A DNA stretch of 64,000 nt from Rana temporaria (Eukaryota; Chordata; Amphibia; Anura; Ranidae): NCBI RefSeq assembly GCF_905171775.1, contig NC_053492.1, forward strand, positions 330,834,852-330,898,851. The letters run 5' to 3'. Below the pieces are notes generated by a model, which made no database searches, was not told the origin of the DNA, and worked only from the letters and a program-made list of their open reading frames with translations. Position 1 is the stretch's first letter, and each line of letters starts with the position of its first letter. Shown here piece after piece: positions 31,578 through 41,159 of the stretch. A program made the translations under genes and the position numbers.

Positions 31578-32465
31578 AAAAGAGAGTCAGAACTCTGAAA
31601 TGGAGCCATAGCAGGCTAGTACACCCGCAAAGCGCGTACCATGCCTAAAATATGAAAGGCAACCTCCGTAGGATGCGCCGGCCGAGGACAGAAGGATGGA
31701 AGAACAATGTCCTTATTCCGGCAAAAGGCCGAAACCACCTTCGGAAGAAGGGAAGGTCGCGGGCGCACCACCACCTAATCCTTATGGAGGATCAAGCATG
31801 GCGGCTTGCAAGACAAGATCGCCAACTCAGAAACCCCTCTAACAGAGGTAAAGGCTACTAAAGGGGCCACCTTCTGAGATAGTGTCAAGAGAAAATCTCT
31901 GATGTTTCTAAAAGGAAGGTTCCAGAAGAACCGAGAGCACCAGAGTCAAAACTCATGGGAGAACAGATGGGCCAAGAGGGAAAAGTATATGACAAACCCC
32001 CTGCACACAAAAAGGGACCCACCAGGGAACGGGCCACAAAAAGGCCACTGAAAGAACACAGCCAAGGCTGAAATCTGCCCCCCAAACAGTGCTTTAAGCA
32101 ATTTTTAGATCCACTCCAAGCTGTAAAAACAGCAGGACCCTGGACACCGATTATGTCCGTGGACGTCACTCCATCCCTTCGCACAAAGAGATGTAGGCCT
32201 GCCAGGTGCGACGGTAGATCCTCAGGAAGAAGACTACCGTGCCCTCAGCATTGTTGAGATGACCGAGTCGGACAGACCCCGGTCACTTAAAGACTGGCTT
32301 CCAATAGCCATGTTGAGCAAGTCAGTGACTGTACAACAGGAGGAAGTATGGGACCTCGAGACAGAGGGACCTCCCGCCCTGGCAACCGCCAGGGTACCTC
32401 CGCTACCAGGCGCCCAATATCGGCGTACCAAGGACGCCAAGGTCAATCTGGAGCAATTAGAATCA
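31578..32465 (-). pseudogene. DIRS region between RNase H and recombinase, unreadable frames
   Basis: About 890 bp on the coding strand of the DIRS element. In intact relatives this holds the end of the RNase H/methyltransferase-like region and the recombinase N-terminus. Only short open pieces survive (for example 32184-31885), and I cannot assign motifs to them. Confidence 0.5.
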
Positions 32466-33374
32466 TTAGGATCTCCTCAGCCTCCACTGTGTGGAGCAGC
32501 CGAGGAAGCTACTACAATTAAGGAATGGCAAAAAGTCGCAGATACAGACCCAACAGGGCCACCAGCGCGACTGACGCGTCTGTACCAGATTACTAGACCT
32601 GGCCACTAACTTTGACACCCTTGCGGTGGAGACGAGCAGCCAGGAGATCCATGCCCTGTGAGGCTCACCTCCTGCAAGGGAGCCGAAACACCCCAAGCAC
32701 AAAGACCAGTCGCCCTGGTCCAGCATCTGGCGACTCCAGTAGTCCGCCTGCCGGTATACCTGATGGCAGACCGAAGCTACGGCCGTAGCATTGTCTGGCT
32801 GAAACCAGATCGGACGACCTTGCAACCTCCTCGACCCGGAGGAGAAGCATAGCCTGATCATTTAAAATAGTAGGACAATGAAGGGTAGACAGCACCTGGT
32901 ATTCCCAGGCGGTCTCCCACCCAGGCACTAGCCAGGCCCGACCCTGGGTAGCTACCAAGACCAGACGAGAGCAGACACATTCAGGGAGGTGTGGCCGTGG
33001 GCAAGTCCAGCGACTCAGGGCCGACTGGACCCCCCAGGTGCCCCCACAACCCATGAGACTGGCATCTGTCGTAAACACTGACCACTGGAAGGAAGAAGCA
33101 ACTTCCAGGACCGAAGAGTCGGGGGATCTCTGTCACCAACTCAGAGAGACTCTGACTAGGTGCCACACCGGAATCTGATGATTTCAGAGACAAGAGATTT
33201 TTACCACCTGGACAGTATTTCCCCTGGAAAACCCGAGTGTGGAACTGGGCATACATTACCGCCTCGAAGGAGGCTACCCACAGACCCCGGACCAGCAGGT
33301 GCCCGTAGAGAAGACCGATTGCGTGATGCCAATACCTTCACCGCAGACTGAAGAGTCTGCAATTTCTCCAGGGG
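32466..33374 (-). pseudogene. DIRS RNase H region, interrupted by a 5S-like insertion
   Basis: On the minus strand: LEKLQTLQSAVKVLASRNRSSLRAP (33374 downward, a pre-RNase H helix region), YAQFHTRVFQGKY, SDSGVAPSQSLSELVTEIPR, then FTTDASLMGCGGTWGVQ (first catalytic aspartate) up to about 33003. After the 5S-like block it resumes with LNDQAMLLLRVEE and FQPDNATAVASVCHQ, carrying the second catalytic aspartate. The glutamate region (NxLELRA in relatives) is not recognisable. Frames shift at least twice. In an active element this domain removes the RNA strand during reverse transcription. Confidence 0.85.
32882..33002 (-). pseudogene. 5S rRNA-like sequence, full length (about 121 bp)
   Basis: Read on the minus strand it starts GCCCACGGCCACACCTCCCT and ends ACCAGGTGCTGTCTACC, aligning to the vertebrate 5S rRNA from first to near last base. 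The internal pol III promoter is recognisable: AGCTACCCAGGGTCGGGCCT (box A/intermediate region) and GGTGGGAGACCGCCTGGGAA (box C). Differences include CGCG to TGTG changes typical of CpG decay and CTAAGCAGG to CTACCCAGG. It lies inside the DIRS RNase H frame and adds no stop. It could be a retrotransposed 5S copy or the head of a 5S-derived SINE, but no SINE body follows. Transcription is possible but not shown. Confidence 0.88.
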
Positions 33375-33387
33375 AAGAAGGACCTTC
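33375..33387 (+). repeat. 13-bp target-site duplication, left
   Basis: AAGAAGGACCTTC here and at 35334-35346, exact. Confidence 0.8.
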
Positions 33388-35333
33388 CATTGGTGATCTA
33401 GTATGTCCACCGTGGCGGTTAGTGACATTGGATTTTTATTTTATTTTGTATATTTTCCACTTTGATAAATATATACAGTAAAAGAAAACTTTTCTTCCAC
33501 ATGGAGGGAATGCCCGGTCTCATGAGGGATGGGTTTCCAAATCATGAGTCTTTATGGCCCGATTTGTTCTTTCCCCCCACCCCCTTTTTGTGTATATTTT
33601 TAAAATTTTAATTTTGAACTGTTTAATTATCTAACACTGTTCCTTCTGTGTGAGATCAACAATGCGCAGATGTTGGACATATCTTTGGTTAATTTATACT
33701 TGCTAACTTTGTTTTTATAATATTGGAATGTTTATATTGACTTATTATAAATTGTCCTTAATCTTTCCACTATTGGAGTTAAATTGATGCGGCAACCTTA
33801 AGCTGCGAGTCCGATTCTTCTAGTGGTTTTAAATACAGTGTCATGAGTCAATACATCTATTATTGATTAATGGTATTTATTCTTAATTTCATTGTATAAT
33901 AACTAATCAAATGAGTGTCTGAACCAACAAATTTTTAGATATGTTTTTGAGTGTGATTATATATCAATGGCTATTGTTCACCTCTGTCTGGGAGAGGACT
34001 AGCATCAGTGCGGTGATGCTCGCTTCTTTCAATAGGAGGAGGCGGTTACCGCAGGTGGGATTGCCACTCCCACTCCGGTTGATCCGGGGTGTGAGTGGTT
34101 GTCCATAACGAGGCTTTGATCTCGTTTTTTCATGACGCGTGCGCACACTAGTTGCTGTTTGCGTTCTGCCGCGGGGCTGGGCCTTCCCTCGCAACGGCGT
34201 GACGCACGTGCGTGTGCGAGTCTGGACCGCGAATGATATGGAACATGTACGCCCATAGTGGGCTGATTCATGTTCTCATTGGTTCTTGGGTATAAGCGGC
34301 AGGTTTTTCCTGTCGTATTTTGCGTCAAACATGCCTCCACTACCGCCCAGATGGTGTGGGTACAGGTGGTGGTTTAATATGAGGCTTTGTGTTTCAGCCG
34401 TGGAGCGCATGCGCGTGCGCACGAGCCGCCCGTGACACTTCCAAACGAGGTTTGGTTTTTCTGTCGGGGGCGTTCGCGCATGGACCGGAACGGAGCCCTT
34501 TCACATGACGCTGTAAGGTATTTAGGGGGGTGATTCGGTGTGCCGCCCGTGCCCCTTGATGAAGCGATCTCTCGCGAAACTAGTAGGGCGTAACGTGCGG
34601 TACATCGGCATCACCCCCCTGGACTGCTTGGTTTCCCTGTTTGGACGGGTTCGTCTTTATGTATCCAGCCTGGACATCAGACTTTAAAGACTCTTTTACC
34701 ACTGCAAAATTGTGAGTTGTTAGCACTTTCTTCTTTTTTCCATATCTATGAATTATGAACATCTATGCTTTGGATTAATGGAACGAGGTGACGATTCCCA
34801 ATATGCTGTTCCCATCCAGCTTGTGGCTTCGCAATCCCTTATACCTACATGCTACCTGGGGCCCCTATATTCAAGGGACCACCGGGATCTGGTAAGCAGA
34901 TTTACATGCTTTGTTGGTGGAGGATTATAGCTATCTGATTGTCACTCCATATTGGCGATCCATTTGATTTACCTTTTCGAGGACTCTTTTCTTCACTGGT
35001 GAAGGAGTATTCTACTTTATTTTTCCATTTTTGATCCAACGTTTCAACCAATTTTTTATTATATGGACTTTTTGTTGAAAGTTTTATGTATTTCATGCAT
35101 GACATATGCACATATGAAGACTGTCATTTTTCAATTGATTATTATAATTCACGGTTATTATATATGTTTACATAAGTTGTTTTAATGTTTAGCGCTACTT
35201 GTTTTTTTTCCAAATTTTTTTACTGTTTAATGTCACACAGTAAGTTGTAGCTTTACTATTTGCTTTATTAGCTACCGATTTTTGCACTTGTTTGACTTAC
35301 GGGTTGCTTATTGTTTTCTTCCCCTTTTTTCAC
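33388..35333 (+). mobile_element. 1.95-kb hammerhead-bearing retroelement inside DIRS
   Basis: Flanked by 13-bp direct repeats. Removing it rejoins the DIRS coding strand. Contains ACGAGGCTTTG/ACGCGTGCGC (34111), ATGAGGCTTTGTG...GCGCATGCGCGTGCGC (34380) and ACGAGGTTTGG...GTTCGCGCATGG (34444), a hammerhead core (34524-34620), TTTAGCGCTACTTG (35190) and a pyrimidine-rich 3' end. The layout parallels 5040-6770. The first 700 bp (33388-34090) are AT-rich and noncoding. No protein is recognisable. Confidence 0.7.
34524..34620 (+). ncRNA. Hammerhead-ribozyme-like motif, locus 4 (best stem I)
   Basis: Stem I is long: AGGGGGGTGATTCGGTGTGC and following bases (34524-34554) pair with 34586-34620, about 27 pairs with a few mismatches and a GTA bulge, and close through GCCC/GGGC directly onto the core. 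CTTGATGA (34555-34562) equals CUGAUGA with one extra or changed U. Stem II is GCGA-TCTC-TCGC (34564-34575). GAAACTAGTA (34576-34585) gives GAAA, a palindromic ACTAGT as minimal stem III, and A before the predicted cut. Only the pyrimidine doublet departs from the consensus. Confidence 0.65.
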
Positions 35334-35346
35334 AAGAAGGACCTTC

Positions 35347-36200
35347 GCCACCGAGGAGTCCGGATCAACCCTAGATACTCCAACGCTGAGTCGGAACCTA
35401 GCATGCCCAGGATTTGAACCCTGGGTCACACACATGGAAGGCAGGCTTGCTGCCACTGAGCTACACCCACCCGAATCTTAGAAGGGTCTGAATAGGAATA
35501 ACACATCCACTAGGTCTGAGACAGAAGCTGCTCTCAGAAGAAAGTTGTCCAAGTAGCCAATGAGGCAAAGCCTCGCTGTCCCAACAAAGTTAGGATAAGT
35601 GTGAACTCTTAGCTGAAAACCCATGGTGCTGACGCCAGATCAAAAGGGAGGGCCACAGACAGAGACCCTCTCTCATCACGAAGCACAGAAAAAACACTGT
35701 GACATGTGCAAAAGGGACATGCATGTATGCGTCCCTGATGTCCGAGGATGCCAGAGCAGCTACCACCGAACGAATGGATTCCATGCGGAACTACCCGATG
35801 TTCACAAAGGTATTCAGGGCCTGAGGCCCATAGAAAACCCCAAACCTCTCGTCCTGCAGAAATAACCCTGCAGCTTAGCAAGTCCCACACTGCCCAAGGC
35901 AGACCGACGGGCCGGGAGAGGAAGACACGCGGAAAGAACTTTGTTCTGTGGATAGGAGGAAACCCTATCTAGTACTCCAAAGAGACCACCTCGCAGACCC
36001 ACTGGTCAGAGAGCAGGGAGGTTTCACCGAATTATGAACCTGCAAACCGCCCCTCCCACCTAGAGACAAGGAGGGAAGGCCACATACATTGGCAGGATTT
36101 GGGTGCCGGCATGATGGGCTTACGCACCCAGGGACGGATTAGTCCCCCAGCTGGGCCTTTGACAGCCTGGGAGGGTTGCCCCTAAATAATACACACACAT
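35347..36200 (-). pseudogene. DIRS reverse-transcriptase remnant
   Basis: Two minus-strand frames (35890-35609, 35784-35590) together show MESIRSVVAAL, LASSDIRDAYMHVPF and SVALPFDLASAPWVFS. SDIRDAY is reverse-transcriptase motif A with its catalytic aspartate. ALPFDLASAPWVF is the following motif B (usually ALPFGLASAP..F) with a glycine-to-aspartate change. The YxDD motif downstream is not found, apparently lost near the junction with the 33388-35333 insertion and the tRNA-like sequence. It once copied the DIRS RNA; it is dead now. Confidence 0.85.
35396..35470 (-). tRNA. tRNA-like sequence (pseudogene or SINE head)
   Basis: Minus strand: GTGTAGCTCAGTGG is an excellent A box and GGGTTCAAATCC an excellent B box, with a perfect T-arm stem CCCAGG...CTGGG. 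The middle CTGCCTTCCATGTG resembles the anticodon arm of tRNA-Gly(TCC), but that stem and the acceptor stem do not pair properly. It is therefore a pseudogene or the tRNA head of a SINE rather than a working gene. It stands 50 bp right of the hammerhead insertion, within DIRS sequence. Confidence 0.6.
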
Positions 36201-36625
36201 GGCCCCGGATTCAGATACATTGGCGCATATTTATGCGGGAGTAGTGTATCTTATTTACACTACGCCGGGCAAGCGCGGAGAGGCATGTACTGTATTCAGA
36301 ACGCTATTACTCACCAAGATGCGCCAGCGTAACGTATTTGACGGCGTAGGGCAGCGTAAGTGTAAGTGGGCGTCACCCCATGATGGTCTGACCGTGTCGC
36401 AGTGGTTTACGTCGGGCGTATCTTAAACGGCGCATGCGCTGTGACGTGGACGCCTTGACTGCATACATCTGCGCATGCTCACAACTACGCCCGGTGTAAC
36501 CCCTAAGATACGCCGGCCCAAAGCCTATGCCCAGTGCATAAATACACCCAGACATGCGCCCGTCAAGTGCAAAAGTACACAAGCATTTTTTTTTACTGCT
36601 AGTATTTTTGTTATTTTCTTGAGGC

Positions 36626-38128
36626 ATGTCTGCACCAGTGGTGACTGCTAAGGGTCGGAGGAAGCTCAATTTCTCCCCTGAGAAGGCTCTTATTATCGAG
36701 GGCCTCAATAAGTACGGCCCGTGCCTCTATGGGGCACTGACTGGCACTACCAGCAAGGTGGAAAAAGATTGTATCCTGCTGGAGATAACCACACAAGTGA
36801 ATGCCCTTGGCGCTGAGGTTAGGACCCCCAGGGTTATCACGAAAAAGATGAACGATCTGCGGCGTCTTGTTAAAGAGAAGCTGGGCAAGATTCGGAGGCA
36901 TGCCAGTGGCACAGGAGGTGGACCAGCCACCAACATCACCCTCACTCCTGATGAGCTGGTCATTGCCCGATGCCTGGAGAGGGAGATGGTTGAGGGCCTG
37001 GAGGGATTTGATTCGGTTGATCAGCCCTTGAGGACAGGGAAGTGTGTTTTATCTTCTCTCCAGGTTGTAGCATGTGTGTGGGGGGGGGGGGCAAGGGAAC
37101 ATGTGACAAGTGTGTGGGTCCACCAACATGTGAATGTTTTGTGTCATCCACAGATGTCCAGGAGGGAGCTGGGCCGTCGTCGGCTGCTGGGCGACCGACG
37201 CCATCCCTTGAGGAGAGTGCCCCCACCTCACCTGTAGAGGAGGAGCAGGTCACTATGGAGGAAGGGTTTTTCATAGTGGAGGAGACCCCCATACCTCCTC
37301 CCCCATCAGGGATAGCCCCTCAAGGGCCACCCCCCCCATCAGGGATAGTCCCTCAAGGGCCACCCCCCCCCCATCAGGGATAGCCCCTCAAGGGTCACCC
37401 CCCCTCATCAGGGATAGCCCCTCAAGGGCCACCCCCCCATCAGGAATAGCCCCTCAAGGGCCACCCCATCCAGCCTGCCCCAAGCCTCTCCTGCCCCAAG
37501 GAAGGCTACAAGAAAAACAAGGGGTGTCCCGGAAGGGCATTAGAGGAGAATTTGGCGAGGGACCAGGCCCGCCAAACCCACCATCTGGCTGCCTTAGTGG
37601 GGGACCTTCACCATGTGGCAGAGAGCCTGGCCTCCTCGGCTCAGACCCACGCTACCTGTGCCGTAGCTGTGCAGCAGGCCCTCACCGAGCAGGCGGGTCA
37701 GAAATTTTGCCATCAATGACAGCCTGCAGGATGTGGTTGGCAATTGCACAGGTATTGTCACGTGTCTGGGGGAGCTGCAGGCCACCACATCAGGCCTTGT
37801 AACGGAGGTCTGGAGCCTTGCAGAGGCAGTCCAAGCCAATACGGCTGCCATGCAGGTGGAGGGGAGGAGCCTGGCAGCTGCCGTACAAGAGGAGGGGAGG
37901 CAGACACAGCGCCACCTGCGAAACACCACCACCCGCCAGCTGAGGATGCAGGCGGTGACAAATACTTACCTCCACCGCATTGCCCTGGCATTGGAGGGCA
38001 GCCAGGCAGAGAATTTATCCCCACGGCCGTGTGAATGTGGTATGAATGGTCAGCGACATAATTGGAGCCTTGGTGTGGCGTTGCTGCTCCCAAGTCCTGC
38101 ATGGTGGACTTGGGCTAATCCAATGTGA
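36626..38128 (+). pseudogene. Harbinger Myb-like DNA-binding protein, two or more exons
   Basis: This partner protein brings the transposase to the nucleus and to the ends. The first exon (36626 to about 37040) gives RRKLNFSPEKALIIEGLNKY, then ITKKMNDLRRLVKEKLGKIR: the Myb/SANT-like (NAIF1-type) fold with its helix pattern. A putative intron ends at the acceptor TTTTGTGTCATCCACAG (37136-37152). The next part is acidic and proline-rich (EEEQVTMEEGFFIVEETPIP) and runs into five repeats encoding PPPPSGIAPQG (37296-37470) with a stop at 37381. A C-terminal alanine/glutamine-rich helix (LGELQATTSGLVTEVWSLAE to about 38010) completes the family layout. Stops and frame changes in the repeat section show it is decayed. 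Confidence 0.8.
37296..37470 (+). repeat. Coding tandem repeat, about 34 bp x 5
   Basis: Unit CCATCAGGGATAGCCCCTCA + AGGGCCACCCCCC. C-run length differs between units (6 to 9), which moves the reading frame and is the likely cause of the break in the Myb-like frame. Confidence 0.85.
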
Positions 38129-38203
38129 TGTGGTGTGTGTGAGCTAGGGACCACAGTGGTGTGCATGTGTGCATTCTCCTTGTGCCATGATGAATGTGTG
38201 TGT

Positions 38204-38993
38204 TTAACTTGCAAAGAAACGTTCCACGAGACAACTCCTGACTGCTCTTCCCTCAGCAGACGGGGTAGCCTCGGGCAGGGGGTGACTGTGTGGTTTGGGG
38301 GTCAGGTCATCACGTATGTCAATCTCCAGGCCCTTTCTCATGGCAAAGTTGTGCAGCATGCAACATGCACCGATGATCTGGCACACAAAGTTCGGGGAAT
38401 ACAACAGGGTCCCCCGGACTTATCCAGGCATCGGAAACGGGACTTCAGGATGCCAAATGTGCGCTCCACCACTGCACGGGTACGTATGTGTGCATCATTG
38501 TATTTTCTCTCTACTCTGGTTTGGGGATTCCGGTATGGAGTCATGAGATGGGGCCCAAGTGCATATGCAGTCACCTGGAAGGGAAAAGACAGGAGGATGT
38601 TAGTCATGCATGTGCCCCTCGTGATGTCTGCATCATGGGGTCGGACAGTCATGCCTGACACCCATGTCACTCACCAACCAGCCAGCTGTCCCTGTACACG
38701 TTCTGTTTGAATTATGTTGGGATGTTGCTTTGACGGTATATGTAGCTGTCGTGGCTGGCCCCTGGGTGTTTGGCACGGACGTGCCATATGAGGCATTGGG
38801 CATCGGCTATCACCTGTACGTTGATGGAATGCCAATGCTTACGATTGCAGTATATGTGCTCTGTGTCACGGGGGGGCCGTAGTGCCACATGTGTGCAATC
38901 AATGGCCCCCACGGTGCGTGGGAATCCTGCAATTCTAAAGAAATCCTGCATTACCTTCTGCCGCAGATGCGCATGGGTGGGTCTAATAAAGTG
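38204..38993 (-). pseudogene. Harbinger DDE transposase, catalytic part
   Basis: Continuation of the transposase below the insertion. On the minus strand: THAHLRQKVMQDFFRIAGFP, GAIDCTHVALRPP (first aspartate), HSINVQVIADAQCLIW, HPGASHDSYIYRQSNIP (second aspartate). After a premature TAA come RDSWLVG and a GTGAGT...TTTTCCCTTCCAG segment of about 100 bp that looks like an intron or inserted spacer. Then come ALGPHLMTPYRNPQTRVERK and RTRAVVERTFGILKSRFRCL, carrying the catalytic glutamate. A final frameshift leads to VCQIIGACCMLHNFAMRKG, the usual HARBI1-type end. All three catalytic acids remain, but one stop and at least two frame changes disable it. Confidence 0.9.
38979..38993 (+). repeat. 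About 15-bp target-site duplication, left
   Basis: GGGTCTAATAAAGTG here and GGGTCTAATGATGTG at 40380-40394 (13 of 15 identical). In the transposase they encode the repeated IRP at the junction. Confidence 0.75.
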
Positions 38994-39203
38994 AAAATAC
39001 TAGAAAATGTATTGGTATGAAATATCATAAAATCAGTTATAAACATAAAATCAACATAGAAATTAAATGAATAGCTGGTTCTACAGAGGTTAACACAGTA
39101 CTTATATAATCTTAGTATACAGAAGCTTAAATATAAAGCAGATTTAGAGATACAATCTTATATTGTGTAACCTGAGTAGTAATCCGGAGGATATGGAGGG
39201 CTT

Positions 39204-39246
39204 GCTCTACATGTTGCGCGCTTGGGAATAGCGCTTCCTCAGGAGC
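39204..39246 (-). ncRNA. Hammerhead-ribozyme-like core, locus 5, left arm
   Basis: Minus strand: GCTC (stem I), CTGAGGA (exact CUGANGA), GCGCT-ATTCCCA-AGCGC stem II of five pairs, GCAACATGTA (GAAAC with one change; palindromic ACATGT; A before the cut), GAGC (stem I). Stem II is better paired here than in the right arm. Confidence 0.6.
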
Positions 39247-39973
39247 ATAGATATTTCAGTGGTTAGGCCGCGTTGGAGGTAAACAACGTGCGGTCATGTG
39301 TTATCCCCACAGTGGCTGTGTATTCATAATTTAAACTGATCCAGCCTAGTGTAGGGGTAATATCATTAACACGAGGACAAAATAGCATAAGGTGGTAGGG
39401 CAGTCAATTGCTGGTAAGCAACTATAAAGGAGTATCCGGTCCAAGGGTATAACCAAACGGTAGTGTATATGCTTGATATGTAGGGCTGTACAGAAAAGGG
39501 CAGATGGGTAGATCTGCCAAAACTATTACCAGCCTATAAGGCCCCAATCAATGGAGAGGAGATGGTTGCAGGCAATGGTAAAAACAATAACCTTGCAGCC
39601 CAAGATTACACAAGCGTCCGTGAGGAGACCCCCTGGTGTGGATATGACGCCAGTACTGATGGGGCCCATTGATTGGGGCCTTATAGGCTGGTAATAGTTT
39701 TGGCAGATCTACCCATCTGCCCTTTTCTGTACAGCCCTACATATCAAGCATATACACTACAGTTTGGTTATACCCTTGGACCGGATACTCCTTTATAGTT
39801 GCTTACCAGCAATTGACTGCCCTACCACCATACGCTATTTTGTCCTTGTGTTAATGATATTACCCCTACACTAGGCTGGATCAGTTTAAATTCTGAATAC
39901 ACAGCCACTGTGGGGATAACACACGACCGCACGTTGTTTACCTCCAACGCGGCCTAACCACTGAAATATCTAT

Positions 39974-40016
39974 GCTCCTGAGGAAGCGATATTCCCAAGC
40001 GCGCAACATGTAGAGC
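39974..40016 (+). ncRNA. Hammerhead-ribozyme-like core, locus 5, right arm
   Basis: Plus strand: GCTC (39974-39977), CTGAGGA (39978-39984), GCG/CGC stem II, GCAACATGTA (40003-40012), GAGC (40013-40016). It differs from the left arm by a C-to-A change in stem II that shortens the stem to three pairs. Confidence 0.6.
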
Positions 40017-40379
40017 AAGCCCTCCATATCCTCCGGATTACTACTCGGGTTACACAATATAAGATTGTATCTCTAAATCTGCTTTATATTTAAGCTTCTG
40101 TATACTAAGATTATATAAGTACTGTGTTATCTCTGTAGAATTAGCTATTCATTTAATGTCTATGTTGATTTTATGTTTATAACTGATTTTATGATATTTC
40201 ATACCAATACATTTTCTAGTATTTTCATATAAAATTGTATTGTGTGCCTTCAAAGCCCAAACCATTCGTTTTCATTCCAATTCCTCTTATATCGGGGCGG
40301 TGGCACACTCTCAGATCGGTGCATCCGCAGTATCACCCTGCGACTAATGCACGTTAAAATAGGCCAATTTTCTCTCAAA

Positions 40380-40856
40380 GGGTCTAATGATGTGGTGGGA
40401 CATGCGTCTGAGGATTGCGGGGACAACCTTGTGCACGCATCTGCTCATGGTGGATTGTGACATCCCAGCCACGAATCCACTTGTTCTTTGAAATGATCCA
40501 CTTGCAAGGAAATGCAGTGTTGCCAGCACCTTGACCAGTGGCTGCACTGCATGTACGCGGTGCGTCTTGCTGGTGATGTCATCATGCAGGGCTGTGGCTA
40601 ATTCCAGGATGGCATCAGGGCTGAATCTGAAGATGCGATACACCTCTGATTCACCCATGCCAAAGACATCAATGCGCGTTCGGTATATCCTCTCCCGTGC
40701 CCTCCTACGTGCCCGTAGACGCAGTAGTGCTATGACCACGGCTGCCCCTGGCATGTTGGCATACAGATGTGTTGTCCTGCAAGTGTTGTTGCTCAGCTCG
40801 TCTGTAACAGTGCTGCTGTAGCTGCTCTCCAGCTGACCTGTGCAAGTCTGGTGCAA
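40380..40856 (-). pseudogene. Harbinger DDE transposase, N-terminal part
   Basis: Start of the transposase frame on the minus strand. An arginine-rich stretch (LLRLRARRRARERIYRTR) is followed by VFGMGESEVYRIFRFSPDAI, LHFLASGSFQRTSGFVAGM and SQSTMSRCVHKVVPAILRRM. This is the HARBI1-type helix-turn-helix region that precedes the DDE domain. The frame continues without an intron into THAHLRQKVMQDFF at 38978, once the 1386-bp insertion and its duplication are removed. The ATG at 40856 is the first in frame; an internal ATG at PGAAVV could also serve. Full length would be near the family's usual 340-400 residues. Confidence 0.88.
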
Positions 40857-41159
40857 AGTTACCCCTGCTTTATGAGGGGTAACTTTACGCCGGACATTCC
40901 ACTTACGCGCACCGCGCCGGCCAAACGTATGTTTCTGAATCGGCGTATCTCACTCATTTGCATATTTGAATACGAAATCAATGGGAGCGGAAGATGCGTC
41001 CAGTGTAAATATGCGCCTACGATACGCCGGCGTAAGAAGCCTATTTTCCAGCGTATCTAGTTTTGTGGGTACGGCGCACAGATACGACGGCGCAAATTTA
41101 CACTTACGCGGCGTATATCGATATACGCCGGCGTAAGTGCTTTCTGAATCCGGGCCATA

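Larger units (their letters stand above)
38994..40379. mobile_element. 1.39-kb inverted-repeat element with a hammerhead core in each arm
   Basis: Inserted in the Harbinger transposase with a 15-bp duplication. The arms 38992-39554 and 39666-40227 are inverted copies of about 563 bp with only scattered mismatches, around a 111-bp spacer. Each arm contains one hammerhead-like core about 215-255 bp from its outer end, so the element is effectively two hammerhead repeats head to head. A further 150 bp (40228-40379) lies outside the right arm. No coding capacity. Confidence 0.85.
36201..41156. mobile_element. PIF/Harbinger transposon, near full length, with nested insertion
   Basis: Termini GGCCCCGGATTCAGA (36201) and TCTGAATCCGGGCC (41156) are inverted. 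Sub-terminal TACGCCGGCGTAAG-type palindromes are repeated at both ends (near 36260, 36510, 41030, 41130), a likely transposase-binding array. Two convergent genes are present: a Myb-like protein on plus and the DDE transposase on minus, the standard two-gene Harbinger layout. Net of the 1386-bp insertion plus one 15-bp duplicate it is about 3.56 kb. Target duplication is not clear (flanks ACACAT and ATAGTG). Confidence 0.9.

Noticed and set aside
33388..34090. Protein-coding part of the 1.95-kb hammerhead element
   Set aside because: AT-rich with frequent stops; no frame of interest.
35396..35470. Working tRNA gene
   Set aside because: Acceptor and anticodon stems do not pair, though A and B boxes are good; treated as pseudogene or SINE head.
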